DNA of 64,000 nucleotides, taken from NCBI RefSeq assembly GCF_965363235.1, contig NC_134839.1, forward strand, positions 95,871,743 to 95,935,742. Direction: 5' to 3'. The DNA is from Mytilus galloprovincialis. Lineage: Eukaryota; Mollusca; Bivalvia; Mytilida; Mytilidae. Both the position numbers and the translations under genes were made by a program. Shown here piece by piece: positions 1 to 12,226 of the stretch (the stretch's first letter is position 1; each line of letters starts with the position of its first letter). The notes beneath the pieces were generated by a model, which saw nothing but the letters and a program-made list of their open reading frames with translations, did not search any database and had not been told where the DNA came from.

Positions 1-66
1 CTATAATTAAAGGGAACTATATTCGTGAACAACGAAAAGCGGGGTCATTAATTGTGGTCTTGGGCC
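1..66. mobile_element. Right end of a satellite spacer element (left part outside window)
   Basis: These bases match the last 66 bases of the complete spacers further right, including the inverted end ATTAATTGTGGTCTTGGGCC. A core follows directly after TAATTATTA. Confidence 0.9.
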
Positions 67-1220
67 TAATTATTAGGGGCCAAAAACTTGACCAATTCCA
101 ATAAAACTTGGCATGATTTAAGCTTAGTGTATTATGAGTCAGTTTACAAAGTTTCAAAGCCATATGATATATATTATAGAAAATGTGGCATTTTTTATAT
201 CTCAACTTTGGTTGCTGAATTGTGACGTTGAAATAGAACAATTTCAACTTTCAAATTTTGGCTTCAAAAATCCAAAAAAAACACCAAATTGCACTTTTTA
301 ATGTCTCAATGGATAAGATATTATCTATTCAAAGTACATGATAGCATACTTAATGTATGAGACTTATAAAAATTTGACAAAAGTTAATTTTATATGTGCC
401 TATGCCTAAAAATAGAGGTTTTCAAATGAAGTGAGGCCTTATATGAAATGTAATATTTTCCACTTACAACAATTTTCTGAAGTTGTTAAATTAAAACAAA
501 ACATTTTACATATCATAAATGTTCTTTTGATGTAAATATAAGTTTCAAATAGCATAACACATGAGTTTTACATGGTCTTAAGCAATGTCAAGCTTAAAAT
601 AACAAGTTGTCAATTTGGGCCGTTCCCTATATTTCCATATTAAATTGCATATAAATGATATTGGAGATGGAAATATGCTTCTTTTTGCTCAAATCCTTGC
701 TGAGATATGATCAAATATGAAGCCTGGATGTTACAAGACTGTTGCTTTTAACTATGTATGTAGACAGTATGGTCTGATGCAAAGTTTTTTTCAATTTACT
801 GTTTAAAACCTGCATGAAATTTCAATCTTAAAATGTGCTTATTTTTATTAAATAAAGTATTAATACAGAGGGAACTTGAACTTAGCATTTGCTTACTTAA
901 TTAATAACCGTATCCAGGAAGTTCCTTTTATCCAATCATGATTGGAAATCATAATTTCTGCAGCCCTAATCTTTTACTAATTGGTATGGTTGGTATCTAG
1001 GGTGCTAGCCAATCATTGTTCTTGATTTATTTAAATTATCCAATCAGATTGTTAATTACAGTCTTTGTTTTATCACAAGCGCTCTTGATCACTTTTGAAT
1101 TTGCACAAAGCGTGTGCAGGCTGCTTTTCATATTCCAGTTACAATTCTATTTTATTTATCACTGGAATTATTATTTAAACTTTTAAAGCTGAACGTTTTT
1201 TAAACATGTTTGTTTAAAAT

Positions 1221-1472
1221 ATGACGTCTGAACGTGCATATGTTCGTGCGGAACAACAAATCAGAAACATTCTAAATATTCCAGAATGGTATATTTTCTC
1301 CAATGCGGAAATTCGGTATGTGGCCAGAGAACTAAAGAATTCTGAAGGAAATTTAACGAGGTTTTATTGGACATTAAGAATGGATTGTGCAGCTCAATGC
1401 AACGGATGTCTATTCTGTGGAGAAATTCGTAAATTGTGTAATATTCACAACAGATATTCCAGACAGGCGTAA
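1221..1472 (+). CDS. Small unknown protein with a Cys-rich C-terminal half
   Basis: This is an 83-codon ORF from ATG to TAA inside the non-satellite island. I do not recognise the family. The N-terminal half is mixed charged/aromatic and could be helical. The C-terminal half carries the spacing C-x3-C-x2-C-x2-C followed by C-x2-H (residues CAAQCNGCLFC and LCNIH), which could bind one zinc ion. The next ORF starts 65 bp downstream on the same strand, so the two may belong to one element or to one spliced transcript. Codon use is not satellite-like and the ORF is not repeated elsewhere in the window. It could also be the first exon of a larger gene continuing past the gap. Confidence that it is translated is modest. 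Confidence 0.4.
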   Translation: MTSERAYVRAEQQIRNILNIPEWYIFSNAEIRYVARELKNSEGNLTRFYWTLRMDCAAQCNGCLFCGEIRKLCNIHNRYSRQA

Positions 1473-1537
1473 ATATTTTATTTAGCCATTGGATTTACAT
1501 TATTTTTAAACACTTGAATCGTTAATAAAGTTAAACA

Positions 1538-1757
1538 ATGTTTGATTCGGAAAACGAGGAGATCGGAAACCCGATGGTCGAACTATCTGACATTGACCGG
1601 GTCAAAAAGTGGGCGGCTAGCAAAAAAGTGAATGAACATTCGGCGGCGGAGTTAATCAGGCTAGGATATGACTCCATTGAAGCACTTTCTTGCCTCCTGC
1701 CTGAGGATTTAACAAAGTCAAAGATTCCAATCGGACAACAACGGCTACTGCTGCGTG
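1538..1757 (+). CDS. N-terminal part of a SAM-like-domain protein, cut by the assembly gap
   Basis: The ORF opens with ATG at 1538 and stays open for 73 codons up to the N run. After an acidic start (MFDSENEEIG), residues ~17-73 read like a small five-helix SAM-type or similar adaptor domain: a tryptophan helix (VKKWAASKK), a leucine-rich helix (AAELIRLGYDSIEAL), then LLPEDLTKSKIPIGQQRLLL. The LxxEDL...K-IPxGQ-LLL pattern is the usual end of SAM-like domains. I recall similar N-termini in bivalve predicted proteins, some apparently linked to transposons with tyrosine recombinases, but the catalytic part would lie in the gap. An apparent reading frame continuing past the Ns into satellite DNA is an artefact. 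Confidence 0.5.
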
Positions 1758-1857
1758 NNNNNNNNNNNNNNNNNNNNNNNNNNNNNNNNNNNNNNNNNNN
1801 NNNNNNNNNNNNNNNNNNNNNNNNNNNNNNNNNNNNNNNNNNNNNNNNNNNNNNNNN
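1758..1857. other. Assembly gap of 100 N
   Basis: Exactly 100 N, the usual placeholder for a gap of unknown size. The left contig ends inside the ORF beginning at 1538. The right contig starts inside a satellite core about 437 bp after the unit start. The gap must therefore hide the end of the island and at least part of another core. Confidence 0.98.
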
Positions 1858-4800
1858 TCATAAATGTTCTTTTGATGTAAATATAAGTTTCAAATAGCAT
1901 AACACATGAGTTTTACATGGTCTTAAGCAATGTCAAGCTTAAAATAACAAGTTGTCAATTTGGGCCGTTCCCTATATTTCCATATTAAATTGCATATAAA
2001 TGATATTGGAGATGGAAATATGCTTCTTTTTGCTCAAATCCTTGCTGAGATATGATCAAATATGAAGCCTGGATGTTACAAGACTGTTGCTTTTAACTAT
2101 GTATGTAGACAGTATGGTCTGATGCAAAGTTTTTTTTCAATTTACTGTTTAAAACCTGCATGAAATTTCAATCTTAAAATGCCAATATTTTAACCACCAG
2201 CCATCCAACAGAAGAAAATAAAGGTATTCTGTGAAACAGACAAGTTTAAACAACCAGTAATAAATGCTTTTGATATAGATTCAGTGCAATCTGTTTAAAG
2301 AAATACAATTTTTAAGTGCATAGAACTTCATATTTCACTTGCTTCATACGGACCGTTAGACCTAGACTATTAAAACAGCACATTTTGCACTCTTTTAATG
2401 CTTTTATCCACTTTTCTTTGTGTTCAGAGTTCACAAATGAGTAAAACACATGAAATAAATACCACAAACACAAATAGATATAAAAAAAAAAATGTCAGAG
2501 AAAAATTAAGGATGCTGCTTTTGCAAAAATATTGAAAAAAGTGAAAAAGCTACTTTTTGGGCATATCAGCTGAAAAGTGACTTTTTTTACAAATTTCTAT
2601 GAAATAAAAGTGGAAATCATTTCTTCTCATATAGTTTGACAAATCAATACCAATAGATCATTCAGAGAAGTTGTCAAAGTATAAATTCAAAATTTGCTGA
2701 AATGCACCTATTAGGGGCCAAAAACTTGACCAATTCCAATAAAACTTGGCATGATTTAAGCTTAGTGTATTATGAGTCAGTTTACAAAGTTTCAAAGCCA
2801 TATGATATATATTATAGAAAATGTGGCATTTTTTATATCTCAACTTTGGTTGCTGAATTGTGACGTTGAAATAGAACAATTTCAACTTTCAAATTTTGGC
2901 TTCAAAAATCCAAAAAAAACACCAAATTGCACTTTTTAATGTCTCAATGGATAAGATATTATCTATTCAAAGTACATGATAGCATACTTAATGTATGAGA
3001 CTTATAAAAATTTGACAAAAGTTAATTTTATATGTGCCTATGCCTAAAAATAGAGGTTTTCAAATGAAGTGAGGCCTTATATGAAATGTAATATTTTCCA
3101 CTTACAACAATTTTCTGAAGTTGTTAAATTAAAACAAAACATTTTACATATCATAAATGTTCTTTTGATGTAAATATAAGTTTCAAATAGCATAACACAT
3201 GAGTTTTACATGGTCTTAAGCAATGTCAAGCTTAAAATAACAAGTTGTCAATTTGGGCCGTTCCCTATATTTCCATATTAAATTGCATATAAATGATATT
3301 GGAGATGGAAATATGCTTCTTTTTGCTCAAATCCTTGCTGAGATATGATCAAATATGAAGCCTGGATGTTACAAGACTGTTGCTTTTAACTATGTATGTA
3401 GACAGTATGGTCTGATGCAAAGTTTTTTTCAATTTACTGTTTAAAACCTGCATGAAATTTCAATCTTAAAATGCCAATATTTTAACCACCAGCCATCCAA
3501 CAGAAGAAAATAAAGGTATTCTGTGAAACAGACAAGTTTAAACAACCAGTAATAAATGCTTTTGATATAGATTCAGTGCAATCTGTTTAAAGAAATACAA
3601 TTTTTAAGTGCATAGAACTTCATATTTCACTTGCTTCATACGGACCGTTAGACCTAGACTATTAAAACAGCACATTTTGCACTCTTTTAATGCTTTTATC
3701 CACTTTTCTTTGTGTTCAGAGTTCACAAATGAGTAAAACACATGAAATAAATACCACAAACACAAATAGATATAAAAAAAAAAATGTCAGAGAAAAATTA
3801 AGGATGCTGCTTTTGCAAAAATATTGAAAAAAGTGAAAAAGCTACTTTTTGGGCATATCAGCTGAAAAGTGACTTTTTTTACAAATTTCTATGAAATAAA
3901 AGTGGAAATCATTTCTTCTCATATAGTTTGACAAATCAATACCAATAGATCATTCAGAGAAGTTGTCAAAGTATAAATTCAAAATTTGCTGAAATGCACC
4001 TATTAGGGGCCAAAAACTTGACCAATTCCAATAAAACTTGGCATGATTTAAGCTTAGTGTATTATGAGTCAGTTTACAAAGTTTCAAAGCCATATGATAT
4101 ATATTATAGAAAATGTGGCATTTTTTATATCTCAACTTTGGTTGCTGAATTGTGACGTTGAAATAGAACAATTTCAACTTTCAAATTTTGGCTTCAAAAA
4201 TCCAAAAAAAACACCAAATTGCACTTTTTAATGTCTCAATGGATAAGATATTATCTATTCAAAGTACATGATAGCATACTTAATGTATGAGACTTATAAA
4301 AATTTGACAAAAGTTAATTTTATATGTGCCTATGCCTAAAAATAGAGGTTTTCAAATGAAGTGAGGCCTTATATGAAATGTAATATTTTCCACTTACAAC
4401 AATTTTCTGAAGTTGTTAAATTAAAACAAAACATTTTACATATCATAAATGTTCTTTTGATGTAAATATAAGTTTCAAATAGCATAACACATGAGTTTTA
4501 CATGGTCTTAAGCAATGTCAAGCTTAAAATAACAAGTTGTCAATTTGGGCCGTTCCCTATATTTCCATATTAAATTGCATATAAATGATATTGGAGATGG
4601 AAATATGCTTCTTTTTGCTCAAATCCTTGCTGAGATATGATCAAATATGAAGCCTGGATGTTACAAGACTGTTGCTTTTAACTATGTATGTAGACAGTAT
4701 GGTCTGATGCAAAGTTTTTTTCAATTTACTGTTTAAAACCTGCATGAAATTTCAATCTTAAAATGCCAATATTTTAACCACCAGCCATCCAACAGAAGAA

Positions 4801-7800
4801 AATAAAGGTATTCTGTGAAACAGACAAGTTTAAACAACCAGTAATAAATGCTTTTGATATAGATTCAGTGCAATCTGTTTAAAGAAATACAATTTTTAAG
4901 TGCATAGAACTTCATATTTCACTTGCTTCATACGGACCGTTAGACCTAGACTATTAAAACAGCACATTTTGCACTCTTTTAATGCTTTTATCCACTTTTC
5001 TTTGTGTTCAGAGTTCACAAATGAGTAAAACACATGAAATAAATACCACAAACACAAATAGATATAAAAAAAAAAATGTCAGAGAAAAATTAAGGATGCT
5101 GCTTTTGCAAAAATATTGAAAAAAGTGAAAAAGCTACTTTTTGGGCATATCAGCTGAAAAGTGACTTTTTTTACAAATTTCTATGAAATAAAAGTGGAAA
5201 TCATTTCTTCTCATACAGTTTGACAAATCAATACCAATAGATCATTCAGAGAAGTTGTCAAAGTATAAATTCAAAATTTGCTGAAATGCACCTCTTATAT
5301 CAGGGGCCAAAAACTTGACCAATTCCAATAAAACTTGGCATGATTTAAGCTTAGTGTATTATGAGTCAGTTTACAAAGTTTCAAAGCCATATGATATATA
5401 TTATAGAAAATGTGGCATTTTTTATATCTCAACTTTGGTTGCTGAATTGTGACGTTGAAATAGAACAATTTCAACTTTCAAATTTTGGCTTCAAAAATCC
5501 AAAAAAAACACCAAATTGCACTTTTTAATGTCTCAATGGATAAGATATTATCTATTCAAAGTACATGATAGCATACTTAATGTATGAGACTTATAAAAAT
5601 TTGACAAAAGTTAATTTTATATGTGCCTATGCCTAAAAATAGAGGTTTTCAAATGAAGTGAGGCCTTATATGAAATGTAATATTTTCCACTTACAACAAT
5701 TTTCTGAAGTTGTTAAATTAAAACAAAACATTTTACATATCGTAAATGTTCTTTTGATGTAAATATAAGTTTCAAATAGCATAACACATGAGTTTTACAT
5801 GGTCTTAAGCAATGTCAAGCTTAAAATAACAAGTTGTCAATTTGGGCCGTTCCCTATATTTCCATATTAAATTGCATATAAATGATATTGGAGATGGAAA
5901 TATGCTTCTTTTTGCTCAAATCCTTGCTGAGATATGATCAAATATGAAGCCTGGATGTTACAAGACTGTTGCTTTTAACTATGTATGTAGACAGTATGGT
6001 CTGATGCAAAGTTTTTTTCAATTTACTGTTTAAAACCTGCATGAAATTTCAATCTTAAAATGCCAATATTTTAACCACCAGCCATCCAACAGAAGAAAAT
6101 AAAGGTATTCTGTGAAACAGACAAGTTTAAACAACCAGTAATAAATGCTTTTGATATAGATTCAGTGCAATCTGTTTAAAGAAATACAATTTTTAAGTGC
6201 ATAGAACTTCATATTTCACTTGCTTCATACGGACCGTTAGACCTAGACTATTAAAACAGCACATTTTGCACTCTTTTAATGCTTTTATCCACTTTTCTTT
6301 GTGTTCAGAGTTCACAAATGAGTAAAACACATGAAATAAATACCACAAACACAAATAGATATAAAAAAAAAAAATGTCAGAGAAAAATTAAGGATGCTGC
6401 TTTTGCAAAAATATTGAAAAAAGTGAAAAAGCTACTTTTTGGGCATATCAGCTGAAAAGTGACTTTTTTTACAAATTTCTATGAAATAAAAGTGGAAATC
6501 ATTTCTTCTCATATAGTTTGACAAATCAATACCAATAGATCATTCAGAGAAGTTGTCAAAGTATAAATTCAAAATTTGCTGAAATGCACCTATTAGGGGC
6601 CAAAAACTTGACCAATTCCAATAAAACTTGGCATGATTTAAGCTTAGTGTATTATGAGTCAGTTTACAAAGTTTCAAAGCCATATGATATATATTATAGA
6701 AAATGTGGCATTTTTTATATCTCAACTTTGGTTGCTGAATTGTGACGTTGAAATAGAACAATTTCAACTTTCAAATTTTGGCTTCAAAAATCCAAAAAAA
6801 ACACCAAATTGCACTTTTTAATGTCTCAATGGATAAGATATTATCTATTCAAAGTACATGATAGCATACTTAATGTATGAGACTTATAAAAATTTGACAA
6901 AAGTTAATTTTATATGTGCCTATGCCTAAAAATAGAGGTTTTCAAATGAAGTGAGGCCTTATATGAAATGTAATATTTTCCACTTACAACAATTTTCTGA
7001 AGTTGTTAAATTAAAACAAAACATTTTACATATCATAAATGTTCTTTTGATGTAAATATAAGTTTCAAATAGCATAACACATGAGTTTTACATGGTCTTA
7101 AGCAATGTCAAGCTTAAAATAACAAGTTGTCAATTTGGGCCGTTCCCTATATTTCCATATTAAATTGCATATAAATGATATTGGAGATGGAAATATGCTT
7201 CTTTTTGCTCAAATCCTTGCTGAGATATGATCAAATATGAAGCCTGGATGTTACAAGACTGTTGCTTTTAACTATGTATGTAGACAGTATGGTCTGATGC
7301 AAAGTTTTTTTCAATTTACTGTTTAAAACCTGCATGAAATTTCAATCTTAAAATGCCAATATTTTAACCACCAGCCATCCAACAGAAGAAAATAAAGGTA
7401 TTCTGTGAAACAGACAAGTTTAAACAACCAGTAATAAATGCTTTTGATATAGATTCAGTGCAATCTGTTTAAAGAAATACAATTTTTAAGTGCATAGAAC
7501 TTCATATTTCACTTGCTTCATACGGACCGTTAGACCTAGACTATTAAAACAGCACATTTTGCACTCTTTTAATGCTTTTATCCACTTTTCTTTGTGTTCA
7601 GAGTTCACAAATGAGTAAAACACATGAAATAAATACCACAAACACAAATAGATATAAAAAAAAAAATGTCAGAGAAAAATTAAGGATGCTGCTTTTGCAA
7701 AAATATTGAAAAAAGTGAAAAAGCTACTTTTTGGGCATATCAGCTGAAAAGTGACTTTTTTTACAAATTTCTATGAAATAAAAGTGGAAATCATTTCTTC

Positions 7801-10800
7801 TCATATAGTTTGACAAATCAATACCAATAGATCATTCAGAGAAGTTGTCAAAGTATAAATTCAAAATTTGCTGAAATGCACCTCTTATATCAGGGGCCAA
7901 AAACTTGACCAATTCCAATAAAACTTGGCATGATTTAAGCTTAGTGTATTATGAGTCAGTTTACAAAGTTTCAAAGCCATATGATATATATTATAGAAAA
8001 TGTGGCATTTTTTATATCTCAACTTTGGTTGCTGAATTGTGACGTTGAAATAGAACAATTTCAACTTTCAAATTTTGGCTTCAAAAATCCAAAAAAAACA
8101 CCAAATTGCACTTTTTAATGTCTCAATGGATAAGATATTATCTATTCAAAGTACATGATAGCATACTTAATGTATGAGACTTATAAAAATTTGACAAAAG
8201 TTAATTTTATATGTGCCTATGCCTAAAAATAGAGGTTTTCAAATGAAGTGAGGCCTTATATGAAATGTAATATTTTCCACTTACAACAATTTTCTGAAGT
8301 TGTTAAATTAAAACAAAACATTTTACATATCATAAATGTTCTTTTGATGTAAATATAAGTTTCAAATAGCATAACACATGAGTTTTACATGGTCTTAAGC
8401 AATGTCAAGCTTAAAATAACAAGTTGTCAATTTGGGCCGTTCCCTATATTTCCATATTAAATTGCATATAAATGATATTGGAGATGGAAATATGCTTCTT
8501 TTTGCTCAAATCCTTGCTGAGATATGATCAAATATGAAGCCTGGATGTTACAAGACTGTTGCTTTTAACTATGTATGTAGACAGTATGGTCTGATGCAAA
8601 GTTTTTTTCAATTTACTGTTTAAAACCTGCATGAAATTTCAATCTTAAAATGCCAATATTTTAACCACCAGCCATCCAACAGAAGAAAATAAAGGTATTC
8701 TGTGAAACAGACAAGTTTAAACAACCAGTAATAAATGCTTTTGATATAGATTCAGTGCAATCTGTTTAAAGAAATACAATTTTTAAGTGCATAGAACTTC
8801 ATATTTCACTTGCTTCATACGGACCGTTAGACCTAGACTATTAAAACAGCACATTTTGCACTCTTTTAATGCTTTTATCCACTTTTCTTTGTGTTCAGAG
8901 TTCACAAATGAGTAAAACACATGAAATAAATACCACAAACACAAATAGATATAAAAAAAAAAAATGTCAGAGAAAAATTAAGGATGCTGCTTTTGCAAAA
9001 ATATTGAAAAAAGTGAAAAAGCTACTTTTTGGGCATATCAGCTGAAAAGTGACTTTTTTTACAAATTTCTATGAAATAAAAGTGGAAATCATTTCTTCTC
9101 ATATAGTTTGACAAATCAATACCAATAGATCATTCAGAGAAGTTGTCAAAGTATAAATTCAAAATTTGCTGAAATGCACCTCTTAGGGGCCAAAAACTTG
9201 ACCAATTCCAATAAAACTTGGCATGATTTAAGCTTAGTGTATTATGAGTCAGTTTACAAAGTTTCAAAGCCATATGATATATATTAAAGAAAATGTGGCA
9301 TTTTTTATATCTCAACTTTGGTTGCTGAATTGTGACGTTGAAATAGAACAATTTCAACTTTCAAATTTTGGCTTCAAAAATCCAAAAAAAACACCAAATT
9401 GCACTTTTTAATGTCTCAATGGATAAGATATTATCTATTCAAAGTACATGATAGCATACTTAATGTATGAGACTTATAAAAATTTGACAAAAGTTAATTT
9501 TATATGTGCCTATGCCTAAAAATAGAGGTTTTCAAATGAAGTGAGGCCTTATATGAAATGTAATATTTTCCACTTACAACAATTTTCTGAAGTTGTTAAA
9601 TTAAAACAAAACATTTTACATATCATAAATGTTCTTTTGATGTAAATATAAGTTTCAAATAGCATAACACATGAGTTTTACATGGTCTTAAGCAATGTCA
9701 AGCTTAAAATAACAAGTTGTCAATTTGGGCCGTTCCCTATATTTCCATATTAAATTGCATATAAATGATATTGGAGATGGAAATATGCTTCTTTTTGCTC
9801 AAATCCTTGCTGAGATATGATCAAATATGAAGCCTGGATGTTACAAGACTGTTGCTTTTAACTATGTATGTAGACAGTATGGTCTGATGCAAAGTTTTTT
9901 TCAATTTACTGTTTAAAACCTGCATGAAATTTCAATCTTAAAATGCCAATATTTTAACCACCAGCCATCCAACAGAAGAAAATAAAGGTATTCTGTGAAA
10001 CAGACAAGTTTAAACAACCAGTAATAAATGCTTTTGATATAGATTCAGTGCAATCTGTTTAAAGAAATACAATTTTTAAGTGCATAGAACTTCATATTTC
10101 ACTTGCTTCATACGGACCGTTAGACCTAGACTATTAAAACAGCACATTTTGCACTCTTTTAATGCTTTTATCCACTTTTCTTTGTGTTCAGAGTTCACAA
10201 ATGAGTAAAACACATGAAATAAATACCACAAACACAAATAGATATAAAAAAAAAAAATGTCAGAGAAAAATTAAGGATGCTGCTTTTGCAAAAATATTGA
10301 AAAAAGTGAAAAAGCTACTTTTTGGGCATATCAGCTGAAAAGTGACTTTTTTTACAAATTTCTATGAAATAAAAGTGGAAATCATTTCTTCTCATATAGT
10401 TTGACAAATCAATACCAATAGATCATTCAGAGAAGTTGTCAAAGTATAAATTCAAAATTTGCTGAAATGCACCTCTTATATCAGGGGCCAAAAACTTGAC
10501 CAATTCCAATAAAACTTGGCATGATTTAAGCTTAGTGTATTATGAGTCAGTTTACAAAGTTTCAAAGCCATATGATATATATTATAGAAAATGTGGCATT
10601 TTTTATATCTCAACTTTGGTTGCTGAATTGTGACGTTGAAATAGAACAATTTCAACTTTCAAATTTTGGCTTCAAAAATCCAAAAAAAACACCAAATTGC
10701 ACTTTTTAATGTCTCAATGGATAAGATATTATCTATTCAAAGTACATGATAGCATACTTAATGTATGAGACTTATAAAAATTTGACAAAAGTTAATTTTA

Positions 10801-11775
10801 TATGTGCCTATGCCTAAAAATAGAGGTTTTCAAATGAAGTGAGGCCTTATATGAAATGTAATATTTTCCACTTACAACAATTTTCTGAAGTTGTTAAATT
10901 AAAACAAAACATTTTACATATCATAAATGTTCTTTTGATGTAAATATAAGTTTCAAATAGCATAACACATGAGTTTTACATGGTCTTAAGCAATGTCAAG
11001 CTTAAAATAACAAGTTGTCAATTTGGGCCGTTCCCTATATTTCCATATTAAATTGCATATAAATGATATTGGAGATGGAAATATGCTTCTTTTTGCTCAA
11101 ATCCTTGCTGAGATATGATCAAATATGAAGCCTGGATGTTACAAGACTGTTGCTTTTAACTATGTATGTAGACAGTATGGTCTGATGCAAAGTTTTTTTC
11201 AATTTACTGTTTAAAACCTGCATGAAATTTCAATCTTAAAATGCCAATATTTTAACCACCAGCCATCCAACAGAAGAAAATAAAGGTATTCTGTGAAACA
11301 GACAAGTTTAAACAACCAGTAATAAATGCTTTTGATATAGATTCAGTGCAATCTGTTTAAAGAAATACAATTTTTAAGTGCATAGAACTTCATATTTCAC
11401 TTGCTTCATACGGACCGTTAGACCTAGACTATTAAAACAGCACATTTTGCACTCTTTTAATGCTTTTATCCACTTTTCTTTGTGTTCAGAGTTCACAAAT
11501 GAGTAAAACACATGAAATAAATACCACAAACACAAATAGATATAAAAAAAAAAATGTCAGAGAAAAATTAAGGATGCTGCTTTTGCAAAAATATTGAAAA
11601 AAGTGAAAAAGCTACTTTTTGGGCATATCAGCTGAAAAGTGACTTTTTTTACAAATTTCTATGAAATAAAAGTGGAAATCATTTCTTCTCATATAGTTTG
11701 ACAAATCAATACCAATAGATCATTCAGAGAAGTTGTCAAAGTATAAATTCAAAATTTGCTGAAATGCACCTCTTA

Positions 11776-12226
11776 GGCCCGAGACCACAATTAATTCCTC
11801 TATCATTTCTTTATAACGTTTTGTCGCATTAAAAAAAATTTGCCTATTCTTTTTGTCTAATTTTTTGTGTGTGTAATGTACAGTACAAGTCCAAAAATAT
11901 GTCCAAGTTTCAGAAAAATTGCACGTATAAAACTTACAAATTTAGCCAATACACATCCATACCCCTATGGACAAGTCAAGAGATGTTCCGAAAACTGTAA
12001 ATATCACCTTTTTGCACCTGACCTAATCACTCTTTCCATATCAAAATCAGTTAAAATTAAACATCTAAAAATTTATTTCACCTCTCTTCTTTCATTTCCA
12101 CCTTATAAAAGCTAAGAAATGTTTGAGAAAAGGAAAGAAAAAAATTTAAGAAGAAATACACTATAATTAAAGGGAACTATATTCGTGAACAACGAAAAGC
12201 GGGGTCATTAATTGTGGTCTTGGGCC
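11776..12226. mobile_element. Satellite spacer element, 451-bp variant, with terminal inverted repeats
   Basis: Left end GGCCCGAGACCACAATTAAT and right end ATTAATTGTGGTCTTGGGCC are inverted copies with one mismatch, and TA flanks both sides. The length and structure suit a non-autonomous DNA transposon (MITE). This copy has a 13-bp insert (TTGCACGTATAAA) absent from the other four. The 82-codon ORF inside is not supported as a gene. Confidence 0.85.

Larger units (their letters stand above)
836..1757 (+). other. Unique island interrupting a satellite core
   Basis: The core at 76 stops matching its siblings after position 835, and about 920 bp of non-satellite sequence follow up to the assembly gap. 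It holds two small plus-strand ORFs (1221-1472 and 1538 to the gap). The first bases at the breakpoint are TG. The right breakpoint is hidden by the gap, so inserted element, host gene and scaffolding artefact all remain possible. Confidence 0.7.
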
